From Saprospiraceae bacterium (GTDB taxonomy: Bacteria; Bacteroidota; Bacteroidia; Chitinophagales; Saprospiraceae), in the NCBI GenBank assembly GCA_013360405.1, contig JABWBR010000078.1:1-50515 (forward strand): a stretch of DNA of 50,515 nucleotides, given 5' to 3'. Below the pieces are notes generated by a model that saw only the letters and a list, made by a program, of their open reading frames with translations, had not been told where the DNA came from and ran no database searches. Made by a program: the position numbers and the translations under genes. This document shows, in pieces, positions 7,993-16,551 of the stretch (position 1 is its first letter; every line of letters begins with the position of its first letter).

Positions 7993-9306
7993 ATGACTAC
8001 TACTATCTCTAAATCGAAATCGCTCTACGAGCGGCGAAAAAAACTGGTGCCCGATGCGCTGGGTATTTTTAATCCCTCCACGGCAGTGCGCGCTAAAGGC
8101 GCCCGTATTTGGGATGCCGACGGCCGCGAACTCATCGATTTTGCCGGCGGTATCGGCGTGATGAACGCAGGACACTGCCCGGCGCCCGTAGTAAAGGCGG
8201 TGCAACAACAGGCCGCGAAACTGATGCACTCCTGTTTTAATGTATCGCTGACGGAAACTTACCTCGACCTGGCCGAAAAACTCGTCGAGTTGCTGCCACA
8301 TGGCGATTTTACCAAGGTATTGCTCACCAATTCCGGGGCAGAGGCGGTAGAAAATGCCATCAAAATAGCCCGCATGGCTACCGGCCGACAGGGCATTTTG
8401 TGTTTTACCGGCGCCTTCCACGGCCGTACGATGATGGCGATGACGCTTACCGCCAAAACCAAAAACAAAACTTCCTGCGGGCCTTTCGCCCCCGAAGTAT
8501 ACCGCCTCGAATATCCCTATTACTACCGCTATGGGGCGGGCTTGAGCGAGGAAAAATACGTCGCCGGACAAATCCAGCGCCTGCACGACTTTTTTCACTA
8601 CCACGCCGCGCCCTCGCAGATGGCGGCGGTCATTGTGGAGCTCGTACAAGGCGAAGGCGGCTTTACGGTGATGCCGCCAGCCTATCTGCAGGCTTTGCGC
8701 GACATTTGCGACCAACACGGTATGCTGCTCATTATCGATGAGGTGCAATCGGGTTTTGGGCGTACCGGCGCCTGGGCGGCTTTTCACCACTACGGCATTA
8801 CGCCCGATATCTCCACCTGGGCAAAAAGCATGGGCGGCGGTATGCCTATCGGGGCCGTCATCGGCAAAGCGGCTGTGATGGATGCCGCTATCGCCGGCAC
8901 GATCGGCGGCACCTACCCCGGCAATCCCGTGTGCTGCGCGGCTGCCCTGGCCACTATTCGCTATATGGAAACTATCGATATCAACGCCAAAGGCAAAAAG
9001 GTGGGCAATATGGTGCGCCGCCGGTTTGAGGCTATGAAGAAGAAATGTCCGGCTATCGGCAACGTGCGCGGCCTCGGCGCTATGCTGGCTTTCGAACTGG
9101 TGAAAAACGGCGACCCCCGCCAACCCGATGCCGAGCTCGCCAACCGGCTCATCGCTGCTTGTGAGGAAAAAGGCTTGATTATTATCAGCGCAGGCACTTT
9201 CGGCAATTGTATCCGTGTATTGAGCCCTTTGGTAATAGAAGAAAAATTGCTCCGAAAAGGCCTCGATATTCTGGAAGAAACGCTGTTGGAATTGTGTGAA
9301 CTGTGA
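7993..9306 (+). CDS. gabT: 4-aminobutyrate aminotransferase (class III, PLP)
   Basis: A 437-residue class-III aminotransferase that moves the amino group of GABA (or a related omega-amino acid) to 2-oxoglutarate, giving succinate semialdehyde and glutamate. Visible motifs are NSGAEAVENAIKIAR, FTGAFHGRT, LIIDEVQSGFGRTG with the PLP-contacting Asp249, and the Schiff-base lysine Lys278 in TWAKSMGGGMPIG. ATG at 7993 is preferred over an upstream in-frame TTG at 7978 because homologues start near LYERR. The dehydrogenase and transporter follow on the same strand, which supports GABA or beta-alanine use. The last residues and the stop (CEL-stop) are encoded by a short TGTGAAC repeat that runs on past the gene. 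Confidence 0.9.
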   Translation: MTTTISKSKSLYERRKKLVPDALGIFNPSTAVRAKGARIWDADGRELIDFAGGIGVMNAGHCPAPVVKAVQQQAAKLMHSCFNVSLTETYLDLAEKLVELLPHGDFTKVLLTNSGAEAVENAIKIARMATGRQGILCFTGAFHGRTMMAMTLTAKTKNKTSCGPFAPEVYRLEYPYYYRYGAGLSEEKYVAGQIQRLHDFFHYHAAPSQMAAVIVELVQGEGGFTVMPPAYLQALRDICDQHGMLLIIDEVQSGFGRTGAWAAFHHYGITPDISTWAKSMGGGMPIGAVIGKAAVMDAAIAGTIGGTYPGNPVCCAAALATIRYMETIDINAKGKKVGNMVRRRFEAMKKKCPAIGNVRGLGAMLAFELVKNGDPRQPDAELANRLIAACEEKGLIIISAGTFGNCIRVLSPLVIEEKLLRKGLDILEETLLELCEL

Positions 9307-9383
9307 ACTGTGAACAGTGAACTGCAACCGACCGACAACCGACAACCCACAACCGACAACCGACAACCGACAACCCACAACCG
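9295..9383. repeat. Short-word tandem repeat between gabT and gabD
   Basis: First TGTGAAC words (9295-9323), which include the gabT stop codon, then about seven tandem words of the type CCGACAA / CCCACAA (9325-9383). They end 9 bp before the gabD start. The same word family, in either orientation, recurs at 12190, 25515 and 27814. Confidence 0.85.
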
Positions 9384-9392
9384 CTTCAATAC

Positions 9393-10829
9393 ATGGAATA
9401 CAAACAATTCATCAACGGCGCCTGGGTAGACGCTTCCGACGGCGGCGCCTGGCAGGTTCTCAACCCGGCCACCGAAGAAGTAGTCGCCGAAGTGCCTTAT
9501 TGCCATAGCGGCGCCGACGCGCAGCAGGCTATCTCAGCCGCCGCCGCGGCTTTCCCTGCCTGGCGCAACACCAACGCCTTTCAGCGCGCCCAATTGCTGA
9601 AAAAAGTAGCCGAACAGATCCGGAAAAATGCCTCGGAATACGGCCGCGTGACTACCCAGGAAAGCGGAAAACCTTTTGTAGAAGCAAAAGGAGAGTGGAT
9701 CGTCGCCGCCGATCTGTTTGAGTGGTTTGCCGAAGAGGCCAAACGCAGCTACGGCACGGTGATCCCCTCGGGGCGCAACAACAAGCGGATGTCGGTGATT
9801 TGGCAGCCCGTAGGCGTAGTAGGCGTGATCACCGCCTGGAACTTCCCGGTGTGGAACCTCGCGCGCGCCTGGGGCGCCGCGCTGGCAGCGGGTTGTTGCA
9901 TCGTGGCCAAACCCTCGGAGTATACGCCCATGACGGCCATGATCCTGGCTGATATCATCGACAAACAAGGCTTCCCCGCCGGCGTGGTCAACCTCGTCAG
10001 TGGCGACGCGGCCGCCATCGGCGATGCCCTGATGGACGCTCTCGAGGTGCGCAAAGTCCACTTCGTGGGCAGTACGCGGGTGGGCAAACTGCTACTCGAC
10101 AAAGCTTCTCATACAAATACCCGCCTGTCGCTCGAATTGGGCGGCAACGCCCCCGTGCTGGTCTTCCCGGGTATCGACATTGAAAAAGTCGCCGCCTCGG
10201 CGGTCGCCGCCAAATTCCGCAATTGCGGGCAAGTCTGCGTGTCGCCGCAGCGATTTTTGGTGCACCAGGATATTTACGACGCGTTTAGTCGGGCAGTAGC
10301 CGGGTTTACTGCCAATTACAAAATCGGCAACGGCCTCGAAGAAGGCGTGCAGGTGGGTCCCCTTATCAACCGCAAGCAACAACAACACGTGGCGGCGTTG
10401 GTGGAGACCGCCGTGGGCAGCGGCGCCGGGCTGCTCACCGGCGGGGAAGTACCCGACTGGCTGCCCAAAGGCTATTTTTACCGGCCTACCGTATTAGGCG
10501 GCATCGACGAGAAATCCCCGGTTTTTTCGCAGGAAGCCTTTGGCCCGGTGCTGCAAATGACACCCTTTGATACCTTCGACAAAGCCGTCGCCCTGGCCAA
10601 CGCCACCGAATACGGCCTGGCAGCCTACGTGTGGACCAACGACCTGCACACCGCCATCCACGCCGGCGAAGCCCTCGAATTCGGCATCGTGGGCATCAAC
10701 GAATGGACGCCCCACGCCACGGAGGCCCCGTTCGGCGGATGGAAACAAAGCGGACAAGGCTCTGAACTCGGCCACGACGGCATTTTTGAGTATATGGAGA
10801 AGAAACTCATCAGCATCGGCGGCTTATGA
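9393..10829 (+). CDS. gabD: Succinate-semialdehyde dehydrogenase family protein
   Basis: A 478-residue NAD(P)-dependent aldehyde dehydrogenase. Catalytic Cys282 lies in FRNCGQVCVSPQRF, the general base Glu249 in LELGGNAP, and the oxyanion Asn150 in TAWNFPVWN. A Rossmann segment (HFVGSTRVGK) is present. Together with the preceding aminotransferase it would oxidise succinate semialdehyde to succinate, feeding the TCA cycle. Exact substrate (succinate semialdehyde, malonate semialdehyde or a longer relative) cannot be fixed from sequence alone. Its TGA stop overlaps the ATG of the transporter (ATGA, 10826-10829), so translation is coupled. Confidence 0.88.
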   Translation: MEYKQFINGAWVDASDGGAWQVLNPATEEVVAEVPYCHSGADAQQAISAAAAAFPAWRNTNAFQRAQLLKKVAEQIRKNASEYGRVTTQESGKPFVEAKGEWIVAADLFEWFAEEAKRSYGTVIPSGRNNKRMSVIWQPVGVVGVITAWNFPVWNLARAWGAALAAGCCIVAKPSEYTPMTAMILADIIDKQGFPAGVVNLVSGDAAAIGDALMDALEVRKVHFVGSTRVGKLLLDKASHTNTRLSLELGGNAPVLVFPGIDIEKVAASAVAAKFRNCGQVCVSPQRFLVHQDIYDAFSRAVAGFTANYKIGNGLEEGVQVGPLINRKQQQHVAALVETAVGSGAGLLTGGEVPDWLPKGYFYRPTVLGGIDEKSPVFSQEAFGPVLQMTPFDTFDKAVALANATEYGLAAYVWTNDLHTAIHAGEALEFGIVGINEWTPHATEAPFGGWKQSGQGSELGHDGIFEYMEKKLISIGGL

Positions 10830-12193
10830 CGGCAGATTTCGGCATATGGTCGCTGGTGCCGCCCCTGGTGGTGATCGTACTGGCTATCCTCACCAAGCGC
10901 TCTATGGAGCCGTTGGTGCTGGGCTGTGTAGTGGGTTATTTAATGATCGATTACCGCCAGTTTCCCGACAACATCCTCCAGTCGCTTATCAAAACCATGC
11001 AAGACGAAAGCCTGGTGTGGGTCATACTGGTATGCGGCATGTACGGTGCGCTTATTCACCTCATGATACAATCGGGTGGCGCGCTGGCCTTCGGCAATTA
11101 CATGCTCAGGTATATCAAAACCCGCCGCAACTCACTGCTGGCAGCCTGGGTGATGGGCATTATCATTTTTATAGACGATTATCTGAATGCGCTGGTAGTT
11201 GGCGCCACCATGCGAAAAATCACCGACCATTTTAAAGTGCCCCGCGAGTTGCTCGCTTATGTCGTCAATTCTACCTCGGCGCCGGTATGCGTATTAATAC
11301 CCCTTTCCACCTGGTCGATTTATATTGGCAAATTAATTGAAGACCAAAAAATAGTGGAAAAAGGGCAGGGTTTTTATGGTTTTGTAAAAACCATCCCTTA
11401 CAATTTTTACGCATGGTTTGCAGTCATTGGGGTAGTGCTCGTTATTTACGGCGTCATTCCCATTATGCGCCGCATGAAAAAAGCCGTGTATCGCGCCGAA
11501 GAAACCGGCGTATTGGCGCCTCAAGGCTCCGAAGAATTGAGTCAAACCCACGAAATTCCTGCAGATATCGAAAAATCAAAACCGGCGTATTTTTTTATTC
11601 CACTTATCGTATTGATTGCCGCTACAATTGCATTAGATATTGACGCATTAAAAGGCGTATTTGTCGCCGTACTTTTTACTATTATTTATTATTGGGTAAT
11701 AAAAGTGTTGCCCTACAACCACCTTTTTGAAAGTATTTTTGAAGGATTTAGAAGCATGTTATTTGCGCTGGCTATTTTAATCGTTTCTTATATTTTAAAA
11801 AATATAGGCGACGAAATGGGCATGACCCAATACGTAATCGAAAGTTTGCAGGGAGTAGTCTCCAAAGCCTATTTGCCGGCGCTGGTATTTTTGTCGCTGG
11901 GCGCCATTGCTTTTGCTACGGGTTCATCCTGGGGGATTTACGCCATCGCTATTCCGATGGTAGTGCCCGTGGCCATCGCCCTCGACGCCAATGTGTGGAT
12001 TACCCTTGGCGCAGTGATCAGCGCAGGCACGCTGGGCGCCCACGCCTGCTTTTATTCCGACGCCACGATATTAACCGCTACCGGTACCGAGTGCAATAAT
12101 ATCGAACACGCATTTACCCAGCTACCCTATGCGCTGATGGCAGCGGGGCTTGCGCTGGTTTGTTATTTGGCGGTGGGGGTTTGGGGGGGGTAG
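10826..12193 (+). CDS. NhaC-family Na+/H+ antiporter-like transporter
   Basis: A 455-residue inner-membrane protein with about ten to twelve hydrophobic helices and the NhaC/PF03553 signatures FIDDYLNALVVGATMRKITD (near 112-131), NSTSAPVCVLIPLSTW and GSSWGIYAIAIPMV. Family members exchange Na+ for H+ or for organic acids such as malate/lactate. Located at the end of the aminotransferase/dehydrogenase operon with a 4-bp overlap, it may import the amino acid or export a product, but a plain pH/Na+ role is also possible. Its last codons and TAG stop run directly into a GGTTGTGGG-type repeat. Confidence 0.85.
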   Translation: MTADFGIWSLVPPLVVIVLAILTKRSMEPLVLGCVVGYLMIDYRQFPDNILQSLIKTMQDESLVWVILVCGMYGALIHLMIQSGGALAFGNYMLRYIKTRRNSLLAAWVMGIIIFIDDYLNALVVGATMRKITDHFKVPRELLAYVVNSTSAPVCVLIPLSTWSIYIGKLIEDQKIVEKGQGFYGFVKTIPYNFYAWFAVIGVVLVIYGVIPIMRRMKKAVYRAEETGVLAPQGSEELSQTHEIPADIEKSKPAYFFIPLIVLIAATIALDIDALKGVFVAVLFTIIYYWVIKVLPYNHLFESIFEGFRSMLFALAILIVSYILKNIGDEMGMTQYVIESLQGVVSKAYLPALVFLSLGAIAFATGSSWGIYAIAIPMVVPVAIALDANVWITLGAVISAGTLGAHACFYSDATILTATGTECNNIEHAFTQLPYALMAAGLALVCYLAVGVWGG

Positions 12194-12222
12194 GTTGTAG
12201 GTTGTGGGTTGTGGGTTGTGAT
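12190..12222. repeat. GGTTGTGG tandem words on the transporter stop
   Basis: About four words of TAGGTTG / TGGGTTG. The first supplies the TAG stop of the upstream transporter. AT-rich sequence without a gene follows to 12304. Confidence 0.8.
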
Positions 12223-12304
12223 TTTTTAAAATTATATATTTAAATTTTAGTTAATAATTAAATAAATAGCTTTATTTAAATTTTTAATTTTAAAATTATT
12301 ACTT

Positions 12305-12312
12305 TAAATTTG
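12305..12312 (+). promoter_or_regulatory. Bacteroidota -7 element before the Fic module
   Basis: TAAATTTG matches the TAnnTTTG -7 consensus of Bacteroidota promoters, 24 bp before the ATG at 12337. No clear TTTG -33 element stands at the right distance, so it may need an activator or be weak. Confidence 0.35.
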
Positions 12313-12336
12313 TAGTGAAGCTAGCAGAAAACTCAC

Positions 12337-12801
12337 ATGAATATAGATCAAAAACAATTGCTTATCAGTCAGTTAGACAGGCGAATGGCTTTGTTTGCCG
12401 GGGTGAAAGGACTACCCATGCCAGGCGAAGGCTGGATTCACGCCATAAGGACAGCCTTGGGTATGTCATTGAAACAGTTGAGTAAAAGGCTCGGCATTAC
12501 GCCGCAAGGGACAAAAGATCTGGAACGAAGGGAAAGAGAAGGCGCTATTACCCTTCAGCGGTTGAGGGATGCTGCCGCGGCTTTGGATATGCAGTTGGTA
12601 TACGGCTTTGTCCCCAAAGAAGAATCGCTCGATAAACTCATTGAAAAACGCGCGCTCCAACTGGCCAGAGAGATTGTAATGGACACAGCCCACACCATGC
12701 ACTTAGAAAACCAGGAGATTGACCCGATTGCCCTGGAGGAGGCGATAAAAAAGCGAGCTGAGAAAATAAAAAACGAATTGCCGAAAAGCCTATGGAACTA
12801 A
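12337..12801 (+). CDS. Mobile mystery protein A (HTH antitoxin-like)
   Basis: A 154-residue XRE-type helix-turn-helix protein (HTH near residues 42-66: MSLKQLSKRLGITPQGTKDLE). Overall pattern (LDRRMALF near the start, PMPGEGWIHAIRTALGMS, then ITLQRLRDAAAALDMQLVYGFVP) fits the mobile mystery protein A family, always found next to a Fic-domain mobile mystery protein B. It probably binds its own promoter and neutralises the Fic protein. It overlaps the next gene by 10 bp, so the pair is one transcript with antitoxin first. Confidence 0.88.
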   Translation: MNIDQKQLLISQLDRRMALFAGVKGLPMPGEGWIHAIRTALGMSLKQLSKRLGITPQGTKDLERREREGAITLQRLRDAAAALDMQLVYGFVPKEESLDKLIEKRALQLAREIVMDTAHTMHLENQEIDPIALEEAIKKRAEKIKNELPKSLWN

Positions 12802-13385
12802 ATTTCGATTATGCAGACGGGCAAACCCCGATTGACGAAGACGAAAAGCTGGGCCTCAAAATCAAGTCAATCTCTACAATGGGAGAACTCAATGAGTTTG
12901 AACAGCAGAACATTGAGGAAGCTGTGTTATGGGCAAACGGCCGGTCATTTAGTGCCCTCCAAATATTGTCATTAGAATTTATTCAATCTGTGCATAAAAG
13001 AATGTTTAAACATGTCTGGAAATGGGCTGGAGCGTTTAGGGTGTCTGATAAAAATATTGGCGTACCTTTTTATCTTATCAGGCAAGAGCTGCTGAAATTG
13101 TTAGATGATTGCCAATATTGGATTGAAAATGACGCATATCCCCCGGCAGAGATTGCCATACGGTTTAAACACAAGCTCGTTTCCATCCATCTTTTCCCCA
13201 ATGGGAATGGTAGGCATTCGCGCTTGATGGCTGAAATATTGTTGAAGGCATTAGACCCCAATCAAGCTTTTACCTGGGGTAGAAAAACGCTGCGAAAAGG
13301 CGAAGACCGGGCGGCATACCTCAAAGCGCTTAAACAGGCAGATCAAGGGGATATTGCACCTTTACTCGAATTTTCAAGAAGTTAA
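12792..13385 (+). CDS. Mobile mystery protein B, Fic-domain AMP-transferase
   Basis: A 197-residue Fic-fold protein. The catalytic motif HLFPNGNGRHSR lies near residue 133, with the essential His, the phosphate-binding GNGR and the second Arg all present, so it looks active. Fic enzymes usually transfer AMP from ATP to a Tyr/Thr/Ser of a target. The helix inhibiting a Fic enzyme normally has an (S/T)xxxE(G/N) motif; none is obvious here or in the partner, so inhibition may be by a different contact. The stop at 13383-13385 is followed by 40 in-frame codons that look like a remnant. Confidence 0.88.
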   Translation: MELNFDYADGQTPIDEDEKLGLKIKSISTMGELNEFEQQNIEEAVLWANGRSFSALQILSLEFIQSVHKRMFKHVWKWAGAFRVSDKNIGVPFYLIRQELLKLLDDCQYWIENDAYPPAEIAIRFKHKLVSIHLFPNGNGRHSRLMAEILLKALDPNQAFTWGRKTLRKGEDRAAYLKALKQADQGDIAPLLEFSRS

Positions 13386-13508
13386 TACGCTAAAAAAACG
13401 GAATATGATGCCATTTCCAGCTATTGCAAGAAGTATGGTGAAGTGCCGCCTTTTAATGGGGCTATTGTGAAAGAGAAAAAAGAACAGCAAGAATTGATTA
13501 AACAATAA
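13386..13508 (+). pseudogene. In-frame 40-codon remnant after the Fic stop
   Basis: Reading on in the Fic frame past TAA gives 40 sense codons rich in Lys/Glu (containing TEYDAISSYCKKYGEVPPF) before the next TAA at 13506-13508. Codon use is gene-like. It lacks a start. It may be the former C-terminus of the Fic protein cut off by a new stop, or the end of another gene joined by deletion. I do not recognise its family. Confidence 0.45.
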
Positions 13509-13558
13509 TTTGGGAAACAAATATATGAATATTAATGAAAATTTAAATTAAATAAAAA

Positions 13559-14110
13559 ATGACTATCAACCCACACTCCACAACCATCCCCGGCGCGTTC
13601 TTCCAAAGCGGCTATGCTGTTTATGTGGTCGAAATTAAACATCTCTCCACTGGTGCGCAATATTTTTATATCGGTCAGACCGGCGATGCGAATCACCACA
13701 CAGCCCGGTCTCCCTTTTATCGCATGAGCGGCCATTTTGAATATGGCCAGTCCACCCAAAACCAGATTTTTAAGGCGCTTTGCAAAGTCCTCTCAGTAGA
13801 TGAAAAGGCAGATGGGAAAGTCAAACGAGAAGCGGTAGAAAAACTGCTGATCCAGTCTAGCGTGACCTATCACGTTTTCCGACTTTTCGATTTTTCTTAC
13901 GAGTACGAGGACTACGATCAGCACCACAGATACCGCCATAGTACGCTTGTTGTAGAAACGGCCTTGCTCCATAGATTTAAGCGAAAATACGGCGATAGCT
14001 TGTTAAACACCAGGCTAAACTCGCTGAATAGAACGCCTACTGAGCAAGAAGCCGAGTACATCATTAAGGTTGTTGAGGAGCTTGAAAGGCTTGGAATCCT
14101 GAAGCTTTGA
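13559..14110 (+). CDS. GIY-YIG-like nuclease-fold protein
   Basis: A 183-residue protein whose N-terminal half has the GIY-YIG arrangement: AVYVVEI (residues 22-28) in the place of GIY, a short turn, then FYIGQTGD (near 38-45). A conserved-type Arg in FYRMSGHF and a Glu in VVETALLHRF follow at positions plausible for catalytic residues. The C-terminal third is charged and helical. GIY-YIG proteins cut one DNA strand, in repair, mobile elements or restriction. It stands alone in the toxin-antitoxin islet. AT-rich upstream DNA and a clean ATG support the start. Confidence 0.7.
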   Translation: MTINPHSTTIPGAFFQSGYAVYVVEIKHLSTGAQYFYIGQTGDANHHTARSPFYRMSGHFEYGQSTQNQIFKALCKVLSVDEKADGKVKREAVEKLLIQSSVTYHVFRLFDFSYEYEDYDQHHRYRHSTLVVETALLHRFKRKYGDSLLNTRLNSLNRTPTEQEAEYIIKVVEELERLGILKL

Positions 14111-14145
14111 CTGTGCAGCCCGCACTAAAATCTCTCGCTTTCCAA

Positions 14146-14964
14146 TCATATCCTATCGTTTTCAATTTGGAAATTAGCCGGTAAAAGCAGCCGCCATTTT
14201 GTAACTAGCTTGTCTGCTTTTTGTGTGGGGTCAAGTTTGGAGTTGCCTTTGCTTAAATGGGTTTTGCAAATGGCAACAATGGGGTGTGTATCGCCTAATA
14301 ATTGAGAAGCCAGGAATCCAAGCCGCTTGAATACTGCGCCATTTCCTAGTTTTAGTGCGTATTCAATTAGCAGATCCTCTCTGAAATAGTCGCTTTTGAA
14401 ATATTCACGCAGGCAATCAACCACATGCCGGATGCCTCCCCCCGAACGCGGATCGGAAAGCATATCGATGATCGTTCGGGAGGGGTCAGATACCCATATT
14501 CTTTTATCGTTTCTCCATACCGGCTTTGTGCCAAATTGGTTGTCGGGCGAAGTATGGCATACTACAAATAGTATGTCGTGATAGGTCTGATTGCGCCTTG
14601 AAACCGGGCGAGCGGTAAATATGCAAATGTCTTTGAATATTTGTTCCGTTAAATCCCAGTGCTCGGCTGCCGACCAACCTCCCACATATGCCGGTTCAAA
14701 CAGCTCGGGTATCATAACCCATGCATCCTCGAGTGAATACCCGGTCGTATCTGCTTCTATCGGCACGGCTACATACAAGCCACGTTTAATGCGCGCCAGC
14801 CAACCCTGGTCACACCACCTCGCCAAGCTTTTTGCAGCTCCCTCATCGCTCATCCCGAGAATTTCAGCAGCCCGTTCTACCGTGATTAACTCCCCACCCT
14901 CGCGTAACAGCTTGCTTAGACGCCGGCGAGTTGTTGAACTTTTGCTATTTACATTTTTAGTCAT
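14146..14964 (-). CDS. Orphan AbiEi-family antitoxin
   Basis: A 272-residue protein with an N-terminal winged helix (residues ~10-65: LSKLLREGGELITVERAAEILGMSDEGAAKSLARW, then RIKRGLYVAV) and a C-terminal AbiEi domain (YVGGWSAAEHWDLTEQ, IWVSDPSRTIIDML, LLIEYALKLGNGAVFKRLGFL). AbiEi proteins are antitoxins and repressors of type IV toxin-antitoxin systems, normally followed by an AbiEii nucleotidyltransferase toxin. No AbiEii lies downstream: the next gene leftward is the opposite-strand GIY-YIG gene. Palindromes covering its start codon suggest it still represses itself. Confidence 0.85.
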   Translation of the reverse strand: MTKNVNSKSSTTRRRLSKLLREGGELITVERAAEILGMSDEGAAKSLARWCDQGWLARIKRGLYVAVPIEADTTGYSLEDAWVMIPELFEPAYVGGWSAAEHWDLTEQIFKDICIFTARPVSRRNQTYHDILFVVCHTSPDNQFGTKPVWRNDKRIWVSDPSRTIIDMLSDPRSGGGIRHVVDCLREYFKSDYFREDLLIEYALKLGNGAVFKRLGFLASQLLGDTHPIVAICKTHLSKGNSKLDPTQKADKLVTKWRLLLPANFQIENDRI

Positions 14965-15050
14965 AGTATACTAAAACTCCAATAATTCATTCTTTAATAG
15001 TGTTTATTAAGTTCAAATATACTAATTAATTTTTAAATTTAGTATACTTT
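14955..15050 (-). promoter_or_regulatory. Operator palindromes of the AbiEi gene
   Basis: TAGTATACTA (14964-14973), a perfect 10-bp palindrome overlapping the ATG, sits within a wider inverted repeat TTTTAGT (14955-14961) / ACTAAAA (14970-14976). Related words AATATACTAATT (15016-15027) and TTAGTATACTT (15039-15049) lie upstream. AbiEi proteins autoregulate by binding inverted repeats at their promoter, so these are likely operators. Confidence 0.6.
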
Positions 15051-15238
15051 AACACGAATAATTCGCATTTTTAGTAAATTATTGAATTAGAGGTGTACTT
15101 ATCAAGCCTTGGCAGGAACTTGTTTTGACTCAACTCATGCCCACCCCCGACAATCGTAAAACAACGCGGGAAGAGAACACCTTCGCTCGTGCCTCGCGAA
15201 GATGTCACCTCCTCCAAAAAGTAAGCGCTGTAAAATCT

Positions 15239-15275
15239 CTCCCTCCCTCCCTCACCCACTCCCTCCCTCTCTTCT
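15239..15275. repeat. CCCTCCCT polypyrimidine run after czcB
   Basis: CCCTCCCTCCCTCACCC-type words end 9 bp before the stop codon (15284) of the minus-strand adaptor gene. It is the pyrimidine strand of the GAGGGAG family seen at 16462, 39571, 46561 and 49208. The rest of 15061-15283 shows no supported gene. Confidence 0.75.
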
Positions 15276-15283
15276 TTGTCACA

Positions 15284-16417
15284 TCAGTGCGAATGCCCCG
15301 CCTCTCCATCCATATTATTGAGGTAATACGCTCCTTCCAGCACCACCACCGTCTTGTCGTCGAGATCAAAAACCTCTATCCAGTCGCCCTGGGTGCGGCC
15401 GGTTTTGACGGCCTTTTTCTCGAAGCCGTCCGCCGATTGAATGAAGACATAGGACTGGTCGCCTGCGCGGACCAGGGCGCCGGTGGGCAATGCCCAGGCT
15501 TCTACCGGATTGGCCTGGATACTTGCCTGCACCATGGTGCCGGGGGTGAGCGGTACGGGTTCAATCATAAAATGCCCGTGTACCATTGTGGTTTTGGTAT
15601 TGTCGTCGATCATTTTGCCGACGAGATGCACTTCGGCTTCCAGCGATTTGTCGGTGCCGGGCACGGTGGCCATGATTTTCTGGCCGGGCTTGAGGTAGGC
15701 CAGGTCTTTGGCAAAAACCTGCAATTCGAGGTGCAGGTGGCTGTTGTCGACGATTTCGTAGAGCAGATCGTGGGAGTTGACCAGTTTGCCCAGGTTGGCA
15801 TTGATGCGGGTGATGTAGCCGGCGACGGGAGCGTAGAGATGAAGCACCGACTGCGGCAGACCGCTTTTTTCAATCTGGGCTACAGGCAGCCCGATGAGTT
15901 CCAGTTCTACTTTTAAGCCCATGTAGTGGGTTTTGGCTACTTCGTATTCCGTGGCGGCTTCTTCGGCGGCACGGCGCGAGGTGGCGTCGGCGCCGGCAAG
16001 GGTTTGTTTGCGCTTGTTTTCCTGTTCGAGGAAATTCAACCGGCTTTTGGTCTCGAGCCATTCCCGCTGCAATTTGATCAGATCGGGGTGCGAGAGGGTG
16101 ATGAGCAGGTCGCCTTTTTTGACGTAGTCGCCGGGCAGGTATTTGACTACTTTGACGAAGCCCGCTACGGGCGCGTATACCGATGCCAGGCTCTGTGGCG
16201 GCACTTCTACTTTGCCCGTGCATTCTATGGGGGTTGACAGGAGTTTGCGACCAGGCGCGCCTGTTTGGATGCCCGCTACGCGTTTTTGTTCGTCGGTGAG
16301 GTGTATGACCACCGGTCCGGTAGCTTCGGTTTCGGTGGTTGTTTCTGCTGCTTTTTTGCCGCAAGCGGCCAGCGCCGCTAACAAGATTACAAGAAAGATA
16401 TATTGGAGATTTTTCAT
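15284..16417 (-). CDS. czcB: RND efflux periplasmic adaptor lipoprotein (CzcB-like)
   Basis: A 377-residue membrane-fusion protein. A lipoprotein signal ends in the lipobox LAAC with Cys19. A barrel-sandwich hybrid domain follows (SVYAPVAGFVKVVKYLPGDYVKKGD near 80-105), then a helical hairpin (about 110-175) interrupting it and returning at LYAPVAGYITRINANLGKLV. A beta-barrel comes next (ELQVFAKDLAYLKPGQKIMATVPG), and the C-terminal HSH could touch metal. It bridges the inner-membrane CzcA pump and the outer-membrane channel. It is downstream of the pump gene on the same strand, separated by a GAGGGTGGG-type hairpin repeat. Confidence 0.92.
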   Translation of the reverse strand: MKNLQYIFLVILLAALAACGKKAAETTTETEATGPVVIHLTDEQKRVAGIQTGAPGRKLLSTPIECTGKVEVPPQSLASVYAPVAGFVKVVKYLPGDYVKKGDLLITLSHPDLIKLQREWLETKSRLNFLEQENKRKQTLAGADATSRRAAEEAATEYEVAKTHYMGLKVELELIGLPVAQIEKSGLPQSVLHLYAPVAGYITRINANLGKLVNSHDLLYEIVDNSHLHLELQVFAKDLAYLKPGQKIMATVPGTDKSLEAEVHLVGKMIDDNTKTTMVHGHFMIEPVPLTPGTMVQASIQANPVEAWALPTGALVRAGDQSYVFIQSADGFEKKAVKTGRTQGDWIEVFDLDDKTVVVLEGAYYLNNMDGEAGHSH

Positions 16418-16461
16418 GATTGTCTTTTTTTAAATTGATGATTGCCCGGTATTGCCTGGTT

Positions 16462-16551
16462 TGAGAGTGAGAGTGTGGGAGAGTGGGAGGGTGAGATGCT
16501 TATTAAGACAAGACAATCCCACACTCTCACCCTCCCACACTCCCACCCTCA
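16462..16551. repeat. GAGTGTGGGAGGG inverted repeat between czcA and czcB
   Basis: A purine-rich arm (16462-16497, words GAGAGTG / TGGGAGG) and the complementary pyrimidine arm (16517-16551) can form a long hairpin with a short loop. The pyrimidine arm begins exactly at the TGA stop of the czcA-type gene (16549-16551 on the minus strand). It could attenuate transcription between pump and adaptor; no U-tract is present. Confidence 0.8.

Noticed and set aside
7987-9378. Long open frame (463 codons) opposite the aminotransferase gene
   Set aside because: It mirrors a high-GC, strongly biased gene in the antisense frame; the sense strand has full PLP-enzyme motifs, and the antisense peptide resembles nothing.
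9325-9383. CRISPR or iteron origin
   Set aside because: Words of 7 bp without spacers, no replication gene nearby, and the same words occur at other gene ends.
12337-13385. HipA/HipB or phd/doc module
   Set aside because: The HTH protein plus HxFxxGNGRxxR Fic protein and their 10-bp overlap fit mobile mystery A/B better.
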